Positions 18,246 through 26,229 of a stretch of DNA of 64,000 bases are shown one piece after another (positions within the stretch are counted from its first letter, which is position 1; each line of letters starts with the position of its first letter). The stretch comes from Caballeronia sp. TF1N1. Its GTDB lineage: Bacteria; Pseudomonadota; Gammaproteobacteria; Burkholderiales; Burkholderiaceae. The stretch covers positions 1,240,001-1,304,000 of the forward strand of contig NZ_CP084627.1 in assembly GCF_022878925.1 (NCBI RefSeq). Reading direction: 5' to 3'. The notes beneath the pieces were generated by a model. The model did no database searches, was not told the DNA's origin, and saw only the letters and a list, made by a program, of their open reading frames with translations. Made by a program: the position numbers and the translations under genes.

Positions 18246-18279
18246 GGTGTCCTCCTTTGCTGCAACGCGGCGTGCGCCG

Positions 18280-19206
18280 CTACTGCTCCCACTCCAGTTC
18301 AGCATAGACAGCGGTGACGTTGCGCGCGTGATAGGCATCGTAGAGCCGCCACTTGTCGCGCTCGCCGAGACCGATGGTATCCACGGCCTGCTGAATCGTT
18401 TCGCCGCGCTTGATGGCCGCACGCACATCGCGCGCCAAATTCGCGAGGTACTGTTGCTCGTCGTCGAGCGAGCGCGGATACGGCGCGTCCAGGTCGCCAT
18501 GACCGGGTACGACATGCCGCGGATTCATCTGCTTAATGCGGGCGATATTGTCAAGCCAACCGGTCACGCTGCCATCCACCACGGGAATGCAATGCACGAA
18601 AAGCAGGTCGCCTAGCCACAGCGTGCCGCTCTTCTCATCGTATACCGTCATGTCGTTGTTGGTGTGCGCTGTTTTCCAAGTTTGCAGCGTGAGCGTGCGC
18701 CCGCCGAGATCGAGCGTGGACGTGCCGTCTATCGTCATCGTCGGTGCAATGATTTCGCTGCCGGTCGCTTCATCGCCCAGTTCGCGTTTCAGCGCACGCA
18801 GGTAGTTCTCCGCGCGCGATGCCTCCGCCTGCGCAAGCTTGGCGCTGCCCACGTATTGCGGATAGTCGTCCTTGAAGGCCGCATTCCCGAAGATATGATC
18901 CGGGTGCATGTGCGTATTGATCACGTAGCAGACGGGCAAGGGCGTCACCCTGCGCACCGCCGCGCGCAATGCGCGCCCTTCCGCGAGCGTGCCGCCGGTA
19001 TCGACCACAGCCACACAACGCTCGCCGACGATGAAGCCGACGTTCGCAATATCGCCGCCGTTCGCAGGCGTGGCAAGCTCGTCGTGTCCGCGATGCACGT
19101 AGTTCCCCGGCGCGAGTTCCTTCACCGTGAACGAGGCCTCTGCAAACGCATGTGCCGATGCCGCGCACAGCACCAGGAACGCGGCGAAGCGTGAAGCAGC
19201 GCTCAT
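18280..19206 (-). CDS. Quinoprotein relay system zinc metallohydrolase (metallo-beta-lactamase fold)
   Basis: A 308-residue exported protein with a signal peptide (about residues 1-22). The metal motif THMHPDH is intact at about residue 105, and further metal ligands are likely in the HTNNDMTVYD and PGHGDLD segments. It belongs to the metallohydrolases associated with quinoprotein dehydrogenases. Its start overlaps the LysR stop (ATGA), and the SoxYZ-like gene follows after 34 bases. It may release or load a group on the Cys of that carrier, as SoxB does in the Sox system; this is inference. Confidence 0.85.
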   Translation of the reverse strand: MSAASRFAAFLVLCAASAHAFAEASFTVKELAPGNYVHRGHDELATPANGGDIANVGFIVGERCVAVVDTGGTLAEGRALRAAVRRVTPLPVCYVINTHMHPDHIFGNAAFKDDYPQYVGSAKLAQAEASRAENYLRALKRELGDEATGSEIIAPTMTIDGTSTLDLGGRTLTLQTWKTAHTNNDMTVYDEKSGTLWLGDLLFVHCIPVVDGSVTGWLDNIARIKQMNPRHVVPGHGDLDAPYPRSLDDEQQYLANLARDVRAAIKRGETIQQAVDTIGLGERDKWRLYDAYHARNVTAVYAELEWEQ

Positions 19207-20177
19207 CGGACCTTGTCCGCATCGGCGAGACGTTTTGTTCGGCGCAGGCCGAACTGTTCGTACTCGCGCTCGAGGAAAGGCTCGGCGTGTTCGAGAAGAA
19301 AGCGCCGAAACGCAAGGCACGTCGGCGAGAGTTGCTTCGAGCGCGAATGCACGAGTTGCCATGTACGTTCGACGGGCGTGCCGTTCACGTCGAGCACGGC
19401 GATCTCACCCGTGCGCAATTCGAGCCCCAAGGTATGCAACGAAATGAGGCTCACGCCCATGCCCGCCATCACGGCCTGCTTGATGGTCTCGTTGCTGCCG
19501 AGCGTGACGCTGCGCGATGGCGTGAAGAGGTTCTGCCTAAACACGTGCTCGGCGACGGCGCGTGTGCCGGAACCAGGTTCGCGCAGGAGGAAAGTATCGT
19601 TGGCAAGCTCCTGCAGATCGAAGCGTCGCGCAGTTTTCAGCGGATGCGAAAGCGGCGCGATGATCACATGCGGATGGTAAGCAAGCGGCTCTGCAGTCGT
19701 GCCGAGTTCGGGCGGCGGGCGGCCCATGATGGCAAGGTCGGTCGCGTTGTCCTGCAGGAGCCTCAACAAGGTCTCGCGATTACCGACCGAAAAACGCACA
19801 TCGACCTTGGGAAACTGCTGCGAATACAGCGCGAGCAACTTGGGCGCGAAGTAAGTCGCGGAACTCACGATACTCACCGCAATCGATCCGCTGTCGGCTT
19901 GCGTAAGCGACATCATCGCGTCTTCGGCGTCCTTGATCTCACCGAGAATTCTGCTTGCATGATGCGAGAGGCGTTCGCCCGCTTCCGTCAGCGAAAGACG
20001 CCGCGCCACGCGTTCGAAGAGCGGCAAGCCGACCGCCTCTTCCAGTTGCCTGATCTGCATGGATACCGCGGGCTGCGTCAGATGCAGTTCCTCCGCTGCA
20101 CGTGCGAAGCTCGGACAGCGCGTCGCTATCACGAAGATCTGCAACTGGCGCAAGGTGAGAGAGCGGATGAAGTTCAC
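19203..20177 (-). CDS. LysR-family regulator, CbbR-like
   Basis: A LysR regulator of about 324 residues. The HTH (residues about 7-65: LTLRQLQIFVIATRCPSFAR, AAEELHLTQPAVSMQIRQLE) and the effector-domain stretch SNETIKQAVMAGMGVSLIS with LDVNGTPVER closely follow CbbR, the activator of Calvin-cycle operons. I chose GTG 20177 because it gives a CbbR-like N terminus; a TTG at 20237 preceded by GAGG is an alternative. It is embedded in the xox operon, 66 bases after the preceding gene and overlapping the next by four bases. No other cbbR is seen next to the cbb operon. Confidence 0.83.
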   Translation of the reverse strand: MNFIRSLTLRQLQIFVIATRCPSFARAAEELHLTQPAVSMQIRQLEEAVGLPLFERVARRLSLTEAGERLSHHASRILGEIKDAEDAMMSLTQADSGSIAVSIVSSATYFAPKLLALYSQQFPKVDVRFSVGNRETLLRLLQDNATDLAIMGRPPPELGTTAEPLAYHPHVIIAPLSHPLKTARRFDLQELANDTFLLREPGSGTRAVAEHVFRQNLFTPSRSVTLGSNETIKQAVMAGMGVSLISLHTLGLELRTGEIAVLDVNGTPVERTWQLVHSRSKQLSPTCLAFRRFLLEHAEPFLEREYEQFGLRRTKRLADADKVR

Positions 20178-20243
20178 AGCGGCGTATCCGTGAGGCGTTC
20201 CTGAACGATTTAGCGGCTTGCCTCGGCGCTCGTGCAATCCACC

Positions 20244-20996
20244 TCAACGACTGGCCCGTGGCGCGTTGCCGACCTTTCCTCCCGGTGTGGCCATGTTCTT
20301 GAGCGCGCCCGAATAAGCGACCGTTTCCTTCTGCAGCGGATGCGCGAAGTCGTTCCCCGCGCCCGGCACTTCGGTGCGAATCAAGATGACGTGTCCGGGA
20401 ACATCATCGGCAACGACGAAGGTGTAGCGCTTGTTCGTGTATTGCTGCAGACGTTCTGCATTGGGATCGTTGAGGAAGGGCTGAATGACGATCTGCTTCG
20501 CTTTCACATTCCTGGCCAGCCCGAGCGCCTCGCCGGAAACAGGCGTAATTGCCGGGTTTGCCGCAAGCGCCAGTCTCACGCGCTGCTGAAAGTAGCGACG
20601 CTGGCCGCCCGTCAGCTCCTGCATCTCCGTGATGTCATGCTCCAGGAAATAGATGATCACCGGATTGCACGGCAGCCCCCCTGGCACGTCCACATTGCCC
20701 GTGCGATCGGACACACGCGCATCGTTCTTCGTGTTGCCCTTGCTTACCACGAGCACGCGGACCGTGTCCTTGACCTTCGTTGGCGGCCCGGAAAAATCCA
20801 CCGCGTAGTCGAGCTCGGTTTGCTGATCCACGCCATCCAGATGCGGCTCCATGAACAGCAAGCGTTCGGCTGGTGCAATCTCGGTGGCAGGCGCGGAAGC
20901 AGGCGGTGTATCCGCCGCGAAAGAGGCCGGCGGCATCAGAGAGATGAAGCCGCCAAGCGCGCAGGCGAGGACAATACCTCGAATGGCGAGCCTCAT
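20244..20996 (-). CDS. Secreted protein of unknown function in the xox operon
   Basis: The 250-residue product has a clear signal peptide (residues about 1-27, ending ASFA). The mature part has no recognised catalytic motif. It contains one NPVIIYFLEHDITEMQELT stretch and one cysteine (GGLPCNP). It overlaps xoxJ by four bases, so the two are likely made in a fixed ratio in the periplasm. Similar proteins accompany XoxF in other methylotroph clusters as I recall, but I cannot assign a function. It could be involved in XoxF maturation or stability. Confidence 0.7.
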   Translation of the reverse strand: MRLAIRGIVLACALGGFISLMPPASFAADTPPASAPATEIAPAERLLFMEPHLDGVDQQTELDYAVDFSGPPTKVKDTVRVLVVSKGNTKNDARVSDRTGNVDVPGGLPCNPVIIYFLEHDITEMQELTGGQRRYFQQRVRLALAANPAITPVSGEALGLARNVKAKQIVIQPFLNDPNAERLQQYTNKRYTFVVADDVPGHVILIRTEVPGAGNDFAHPLQKETVAYSGALKNMATPGGKVGNAPRASR

Positions 20997-21922
20997 TGCG
21001 TGGAGGCCGGCTGCAGCGGCTGCAGCGGCAGCAACGGAACCTGATAGCTCGTCAGTATCTGATCGATCTTCGGCTGGTTCGACGCAATCCAGTTATCCAC
21101 CTTGTCGCGCCATGCTTTTTCGCCGTAACGCACGCCCATCGAAATTTCATAATCGAAGCGAATGCCGGGTTGCGGTGCGAACGGCACGAGGCGCGCCTTG
21201 TTATCCGAGAGCTTCACGAAATAGCCTGCAATCGGGCCCCAGACGAAGGCGGCATCGACATTGCCTTGCGACAGATCATGCTCGATCATCTCGCCGGGAA
21301 AGGCGTCGGGATCGCCGCTTTGCCCCTGATACGACACCGCCTGTTCGATCAGATTGTGTTGCAACAGCCAGTCAGTCGCGGGACTCTTCACGAAGATGCC
21401 GAGCTTCATCTTCTTCAACTGATCCGGCGGCAGATTCATGAGATCGGCCGGCGACTTGATGCTCGCGTACTCCGGCCGGTTCGGGAACACCATGGCATAG
21501 GTCGAGTGCAGATAAGGGCGCGTGGTCGCGGTGAGTTCATAACCTTTGGGCACGCCGATAATCAGATCGCACTTGAACTGATCCGTGCTCGGTGCCTTGT
21601 CGCGCAGCGTATTGCGCACGAATCCCATGCGTTGCGGATAAAACGTGTATTCGAGCTTGTAGCCGAAGTCGTTTGCCATCTGGCTTGCGATCTTGTTCTC
21701 GAAGCCTTCGCCCTTCTGATTCGACAAAGGCATGTTGTTCGGATCCGCGCACACGCGCAGCACGCCGTCCGCGCCGTCGTTGTTAGGCAAGTTCGGCGGC
21801 GGTGTACCCGCGCCCTGCGCGAAGACCGTTTGCGCCGTGAACGCGAGCAACGCCGCGCATACCGTGTTCGATACGGCCGGGAATCGGAACGAAGCGGCGC
21901 GGCTTCCATTACGATCTGACAT
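20993..21922 (-). CDS. xoxJ: Periplasmic binding protein XoxJ associated with methanol dehydrogenase
   Basis: A 309-residue periplasmic protein of the solute-binding fold called the quinoprotein dehydrogenase-associated substrate-binding protein (MxaJ/XoxJ). The signal peptide ends near residue 35 (QTVFAQ). LRVCADPNNMPLSNQKGEGFENKI marks the start of the mature domain, shown here only as a family hallmark. XoxJ is thought to help activate or mature XoxF; no ABC permease is nearby. ATG 21922 has GGAGG before it and is preferred to the longer frame. It follows xoxG after 57 bases. Confidence 0.9.
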   Translation of the reverse strand: MSDRNGSRAASFRFPAVSNTVCAALLAFTAQTVFAQGAGTPPPNLPNNDGADGVLRVCADPNNMPLSNQKGEGFENKIASQMANDFGYKLEYTFYPQRMGFVRNTLRDKAPSTDQFKCDLIIGVPKGYELTATTRPYLHSTYAMVFPNRPEYASIKSPADLMNLPPDQLKKMKLGIFVKSPATDWLLQHNLIEQAVSYQGQSGDPDAFPGEMIEHDLSQGNVDAAFVWGPIAGYFVKLSDNKARLVPFAPQPGIRFDYEISMGVRYGEKAWRDKVDNWIASNQPKIDQILTSYQVPLLPLQPLQPASTQ

Positions 21923-21979
21923 CGATACCTCCGGGTTCAAATGCAACTTCATGCAACATCGGACAAGCAACGAACGCAA

Positions 21980-22393
21980 TCACTTCGCATCGAGCGCTTG
22001 TAAATCGCCCGGATTGATCTTGCCGTCTGAGCGTCCCTTCAGATACGCAAAGAGATTCTCCCAGTTTTTCTGCATCATCTGGCTCGCGCTGAAATCGGGC
22101 ATACCCTTATCCACGCGTCCGCCAAACACGGTGCGATGAAACTCGTTCTTGTCCAGCGTCTTGAAAGCATCGACGAGCGACGGGCCGACGAGACCCTCCT
22201 GCTTCGCCCCGTGACAACGTTCGCACGCGAGCGCACGCCAGGTACGCCATCCTTGCAGCGTATCGGCATCGACCTTGTTGCCATCGACGACCTTGTACGC
22301 CACGGGCTTCATTTGTCCCGGGCTCGTCTGGGCAAACGAAGCGCTGGACGCCGCGAGCGCAATCGACAGCAGCAAGAGTGATCGGCCTTTCAT
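21980..22393 (-). CDS. xoxG: Cytochrome c XoxG, electron acceptor of XoxF
   Basis: A 137-residue periplasmic monohaem cytochrome c with a signal peptide (residues 1-21). One haem-binding motif CERCH is present at Cys57-Cys60-His61; the likely axial methionine is in KGMPDF (about residue 105). XoxG-type cytochromes take electrons from the lanthanide methanol dehydrogenase. The gene lies 122 bases after xoxF on the same strand, separated by a strong hairpin, and is followed by xoxJ: the usual xoxF-G-J order. Confidence 0.92.
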   Translation of the reverse strand: MKGRSLLLLSIALAASSASFAQTSPGQMKPVAYKVVDGNKVDADTLQGWRTWRALACERCHGAKQEGLVGPSLVDAFKTLDKNEFHRTVFGGRVDKGMPDFSASQMMQKNWENLFAYLKGRSDGKINPGDLQALDAK

Positions 22394-22431
22394 TCGCTTG
22401 TCTCCTTGAATATCTCGTATGTGGGGTTTTC

Positions 22432-22462
22432 ACGCGCGGCGGACTCCCTGACCGCCGCGCGT
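22432..22462 (-). repeat. Strong hairpin between xoxF and xoxG
   Basis: ACGCGCGGCGG and CCGCCGCGCGT form a perfect 11-bp GC-rich stem with a 9-base loop. No T-run follows on the minus strand, so read-through to xoxG is expected. It may protect the 3' end of xoxF mRNA and set a higher XoxF:XoxG ratio. Confidence 0.75.
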
Positions 22463-22515
22463 CATTACCCTTCGAATCGAACTAGTTGCAGGCTAACGAA
22501 ACGGCTGATACGTAA

Positions 22516-24333
22516 TCAGCCCGCGCTGCCCGGAATGGCAAACACGAAGAGCGTGCCGCCGAGTGCCGTGTACTTTGCAAGCTCACGATAGCCGCCCACC
22601 GCGCCCAGGCCTTCCGCCGACTTTTCGAGTCCCGCTGCCATGCCGATGCCAGCCCAGCCGCCGATGCCCGAATACACGCCGATGAACTGCTTGCCTTGGT
22701 ACTGATAGGTGAACACGTTGCCGATGATCCCGGACGGCGTCTTGAACTTCCACAGTTCCTTGCCGTCCTTGATACGCACGGCCTTGATGTAGCCTTCGAG
22801 CGTGCCGTAGAACGCCACGCCGCCTGCGGTTGCGAGCGCGCCGGACCACACCGAGAACTTCTCCGTCTTGGACCATGCGATCTTGCCCTTCGACGCATCC
22901 CACGCGATGAAGTTACCCATCGCGCCGTTCTCGTTCGGACCGGGGAACATCGAGAGCGTGGCGCCGACGAACGGCTGACCCGACACGTAGTCGACCTGGA
23001 ACGGCTCGTAGTCCATGCAGACGTGGTTCGTCGGCACGAGGAACAGGCTCGAATTCGGATCGAATGCGGCGGGTTGCTGGTCTTTCGAGCCCAACGCCGC
23101 CGGGCAGATGCCCTTGACGTTGTGATCGGGACCGGCTGCCTGCGTGGAGTAGCTGGCGTTACGAATCGGCAGGCCGCTCTTCAGATCGACGCTATTGGCC
23201 CAGTTCACCGCCGGGTCGTACTTCTGCGCCACGAGCAGTTCGCCGCTTTCGCGATTGAGCGTATAGCCGAAACCGTTACGGTCGAAGTGAACGATCGCCG
23301 GCGTCTTCTTGCCGTTGATGTTCAGGTCCGACAGGATCATTTCGTTGACGCCGTCATAGTCCCACTCGTCGTGAGGCGTCATCTGATAGACCCACTTCGC
23401 CTTGCCGGTATTCAGGTCGCGCGCGAAGATCGACATCGACCATTTGTTGTCGCCGGGTCGTTGCGTCGGGTTCCACGTACCGGGGTTGCCTGTACCGTAG
23501 TAGACAAGGTTGAGCTTCGGGTCCCATGCATACCAGCCCCATGTGGTCCCGCCGCCATACTTCCACTGATCGCCCTGCCAGCTCTTGAGCGACGAGTCCG
23601 CACCGATGGGCGCCATCTTGCCGTCGGTCCAGGTCATCGTTTGCTGCGGGTCCATCAGCATTTCATTGTCGGGCCCAGTGCTGTAGGCCTTCCAGACTTC
23701 CTTGCCGTCCTTGATGTTGTAGGCAATGAGCCGGCCGCGAACACCGAACTCGCCGCCGGAGATGCCCGTCAACACCTTGTCGCCGAAGACGTGCGGCGCG
23801 TTGGTGTTGGTTTCGCCTTTCTTCGCATCGCCGTTTTGCGCGGTCCATACGACGTCGCCGGTCTTGGCGTCGAGCGCGACGAGCTTCGTGTCGGCTTGCT
23901 GCAGGAAGATCTTGCCGTCGCCATATGCGAGACCACGGTTGACCGTATCGCAGCACATCACCGAGATGACCTGATTGTCTTGCTTCGGCTGGTATTGCCA
24001 GATGAACGTCTGGTCCTTCAGACTGATGGCGATAACCTTGTTGGGAAACGGCGAATGGATATACATCGTGTCGCCGATGACGAGCGGCGAGCCTTCATGG
24101 CCTCGCAGCACACCGGTGGACATGGTCCAGGCAACCTGTAGCTTGCCGACGTTGTTCTCGTTGATTTGCTTGAGCGTGCTATAGCGGTGATTGGAATAAT
24201 CGCCCGCTTGCGCCGCCCAGTTCGAAGGATTCTTGATTGCGGTGTCGAGTTGCGAATCAGCCTGCGCCACGTACGAATTGAGGCCTGCCGTTGCGACCAC
24301 CGCCAGTCCAAGAACCAGGGTGCGTAAGTTCAT
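22516..24333 (-). CDS. xoxF: Lanthanide-dependent PQQ methanol dehydrogenase XoxF
   Basis: A 605-residue periplasmic eight-bladed quinoprotein (signal peptide residues 1-25). It oxidises methanol with PQQ and a lanthanide. The active-site motif HDEWDYD is at 321-327: Asp325 is the catalytic base, and the extra Asp327, which is Ala in calcium MxaF, is the hallmark of lanthanide binding. Glu195 (GGEFG) and Asn283 (GTGNPG) fit the other metal ligands. Vicinal Cys127-Cys128 should form the disulfide stacked on PQQ. GGAGGAG precedes the ATG. No mxaFI is seen, so this is the only methanol dehydrogenase in view. It heads the operon. Confidence 0.97.
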   Translation of the reverse strand: MNLRTLVLGLAVVATAGLNSYVAQADSQLDTAIKNPSNWAAQAGDYSNHRYSTLKQINENNVGKLQVAWTMSTGVLRGHEGSPLVIGDTMYIHSPFPNKVIAISLKDQTFIWQYQPKQDNQVISVMCCDTVNRGLAYGDGKIFLQQADTKLVALDAKTGDVVWTAQNGDAKKGETNTNAPHVFGDKVLTGISGGEFGVRGRLIAYNIKDGKEVWKAYSTGPDNEMLMDPQQTMTWTDGKMAPIGADSSLKSWQGDQWKYGGGTTWGWYAWDPKLNLVYYGTGNPGTWNPTQRPGDNKWSMSIFARDLNTGKAKWVYQMTPHDEWDYDGVNEMILSDLNINGKKTPAIVHFDRNGFGYTLNRESGELLVAQKYDPAVNWANSVDLKSGLPIRNASYSTQAAGPDHNVKGICPAALGSKDQQPAAFDPNSSLFLVPTNHVCMDYEPFQVDYVSGQPFVGATLSMFPGPNENGAMGNFIAWDASKGKIAWSKTEKFSVWSGALATAGGVAFYGTLEGYIKAVRIKDGKELWKFKTPSGIIGNVFTYQYQGKQFIGVYSGIGGWAGIGMAAGLEKSAEGLGAVGGYRELAKYTALGGTLFVFAIPGSAG

Positions 24334-24469
24334 GTCTCCTCCAGAATGATGATGCCTCCGACCCGGGAATGACCACGCTACCGTTTGCATCGTGCGCGCC
24401 TTCTGAATGCAGGTAACGAGATTCGCTTGTGCCCCGGTACATTGCCGGGATCTTGCGTGACCGGGCATT

Positions 24470-24485
24470 TGCATATTCCATGCCG
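24470..24485 (-). promoter_or_regulatory. Weak sigma-54-like -24/-12 site upstream of xoxF
   Basis: The minus strand reads CGGCAT-GGAAT-ATGCA, keeping GG-N10-GC but with three departures from TGGCAC-N5-TTGCA. It lies about 135-150 bases upstream of xoxF. Listed because a sigma-54 activator is encoded nearby; it could be chance. Confidence 0.25.
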
Positions 24486-24527
24486 GTTTGCGAACGCTTG
24501 TTTTGTGGCGTGCGAATGGCGGCGTGC

Positions 24528-24542
24528 GACACATACTGTGTC
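24528..24542. promoter_or_regulatory. Palindrome in the xoxF/pterin dehydratase spacer
   Basis: GACACA-TAC-TGTGTC, perfect 6-bp arms around a 3-base centre, about 195 bases upstream of xoxF and 140 upstream of the pterin dehydratase gene. It looks like a dimeric regulator site; the regulator is not known. Confidence 0.5.
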
Positions 24543-24680
24543 AAATACGCGAAAGGCTTCATGTGATGGAACAGCAACGCTTGCTCAGGTGTCACATGAC
24601 GCGTCGCAGCATTGCGCAGCGCCGCTTCACGATCAACGCACGGGGCGCATACTCGGTGTTTTACATAAGGAGGCAACGTC

Positions 24681-25055
24681 ATGGCTCAAGCAGAGAAGGT
24701 CTACTCGGATGAAGAGGTGCGGGAACGGCTTACGGGTCCGCTCGCGCATTGGTATCTCGAGGACGGATGGCTCAGGCGCAAGTTCAAGACCGAGAGCTGG
24801 AAGGGCACGCTCATGGTCGTCAATACGGTCGGGCATCTTGCCGAAGCGGCCTGGCATCATCCCGACCTGACCGTCTCTTATGCGTTCGTCGTGGTTAAGC
24901 TCAAGACGCATTCGGCGAAGGGCATTACCGACAAGGACTTCGCGCTCGCCACGCGTATTGAAGACGTGGTGCAGTGGCAGCCAGGCAAGGAAGACGGTCC
25001 GCTCGACGGCACGCCATCCGACGATCAACGCTTCCGCTATATCAAGTACGACTAG
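24681..25055 (+). CDS. Pterin-4a-carbinolamine dehydratase family protein
   Basis: A 124-residue protein with the signature of 4a-hydroxytetrahydrobiopterin dehydratases: EAAWHHPDL (about residues 55-63), a following tyrosine, and THSAKGITDKD. Its usual role is to recycle oxidised pterins in aromatic amino acid hydroxylation. Here, directly before H4MPT genes and divergent from xoxF, a role in H4MPT synthesis or stability is more likely. AAGGAGG precedes the ATG. It begins a rightward series of genes reaching fae. The C terminus carries a 20-residue acidic extension. Confidence 0.85.
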   Translation: MAQAEKVYSDEEVRERLTGPLAHWYLEDGWLRRKFKTESWKGTLMVVNTVGHLAEAAWHHPDLTVSYAFVVVKLKTHSAKGITDKDFALATRIEDVVQWQPGKEDGPLDGTPSDDQRFRYIKYD

Positions 25056-25137
25056 CCCGGCCACGCGGCGCGCGCAGTCTTGGTATAACTTTTGCCTAAC
25101 ACGGAAGCCCAACACCCCTGAAGGAACACGAGCCGCG

Positions 25138-26187
25138 ATGCCAACCTCACCCCGACGCTTATCGCCTTTACCGGCGATCACGGTCGAAGCACCCGCGCGC
25201 CTGCATCTCGGCTTCCTCGATCCGAACGGCTCCTCAGGCCGCGCCTTCGGCAGCCTCGGGCTCGCGATAGAAGGACACGGCACGCGTCTCACCGCGCGCA
25301 TCGCTCATGGCACGCGGCAGCAGACGGCGCAGATAGAAGGCCATGTCACGGAAGCGCAGAAAGAGCGTATCGCTCATTACCTTCAGCAATTGCAGGCGGC
25401 GCTCAATGAACCGCGTGCCGTCGATATAGACGTACACGAAGCACCGCGCTCGCATACGGGCCTCGGCTCGGGCACGCAGCTCGCCCTGACGCTCGGCACC
25501 GCCTTCGCACGAGCAACCGGTCACAACGGCATAAACACCACGGACATCGCGCGCATACTCAAACGGGGCGCGCGCTCCGGCATCGGCATTCATGGCTTCG
25601 ATCACGGCGGCCTCATTCTCGACGGCGGCCGCGACGTGCGCCACGCATCCGCGAATACGTTGCCGCCGCTGATCTCGCGCCAGGCCTTCCCCGATGACTG
25701 GCGCGTGCTTCTTATCGACGACACCTCGCGCGAAGGTCTGCACGGCGACGAAGAAAGGCGCGGACTTGCCGCACTCGATCCCTTCCCTGAAACACTCGCC
25801 GCGCATCTCAGTCATCTCGCGCTGATGCGTATCCTGCCCGCCGCCGCCGAAAGCGACTTCGACACCTTCGCCGACGCCATCAGCGACTTGCAGCAGACCA
25901 TCGGCGAATACTTCGCGCCCGTGCAAGGCGGCGTGTTCGCGAGCCCCGCCGTGGCGCGCGCGCTCGAAGCCGTCGCCGCCGAGCAGAAGGCCGGCATCGG
26001 GCAGACGTCATGGGGACCGGTTGGCTTCGCGTTCGTCGCAAGCGCGCAGGACGCCGAACGCGCACTCGCCACCGCGCAACGCGTGACGCCTCGCGCACCC
26101 CTCACCTTTTCCATCGCTACCGGCCGCAATCGCGGCGCGACATGGCGTGCCGCCGACCGCCGCGAGCAAGGCGCGGATGCTGCCTGA
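25138..26187 (+). CDS. mptG: Beta-ribofuranosylaminobenzene 5'-phosphate synthase
   Basis: A 349-residue GHMP-fold protein, beta-RFAP synthase. It condenses PRPP with 4-hydroxybenzoate or 4-aminobenzoate, with CO2 release, in the first committed step of (tetrahydro)methanopterin synthesis. VEAPARLHLGFLDPNG at about residue 15 and the RSHTGLGSGTQLALTLG loop near residue 103 are typical. The ATG at 25138 follows AAGGA. The protein sits between the pterin dehydratase and mtdB genes. Confidence 0.93.
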   Translation: MPTSPRRLSPLPAITVEAPARLHLGFLDPNGSSGRAFGSLGLAIEGHGTRLTARIAHGTRQQTAQIEGHVTEAQKERIAHYLQQLQAALNEPRAVDIDVHEAPRSHTGLGSGTQLALTLGTAFARATGHNGINTTDIARILKRGARSGIGIHGFDHGGLILDGGRDVRHASANTLPPLISRQAFPDDWRVLLIDDTSREGLHGDEERRGLAALDPFPETLAAHLSHLALMRILPAAAESDFDTFADAISDLQQTIGEYFAPVQGGVFASPAVARALEAVAAEQKAGIGQTSWGPVGFAFVASAQDAERALATAQRVTPRAPLTFSIATGRNRGATWRAADRREQGADAA

Positions 26188-26229
26188 ACCTGCGTTCATC
26201 AATTCCAAATCGACCACGAGTCCATCGCC

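Larger units (their letters stand above)
24334..24680. promoter_or_regulatory. Divergent regulatory region between xoxF and the pterin dehydratase gene
   Basis: A 347-base non-coding region between the xoxF and pterin dehydratase start codons. It contains a GACACA-TAC-TGTGTC palindrome, an inverted repeat CATGTGA (24560) / TCACATG (24592), a small CCCGG-N7-CCGGG stem at 24433-24449, and a weak -24/-12-like site. No gene was found in it. It must hold promoters for both the xox operon and the H4MPT gene series. Confidence 0.75.

Noticed and set aside
19203-20177. LysR gene as a local, stand-alone regulator outside the operon
   Set aside because: It is on the same strand as the xox genes, only 66 bases after the preceding gene and overlapping the next by four bases, and no promoter-sized spacer exists.
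22696-24141. 481-codon open frame opposite xoxF
   Set aside because: Antisense frame with composition typical of GC-rich shadows; xoxF occupies the other strand with all active-site motifs.
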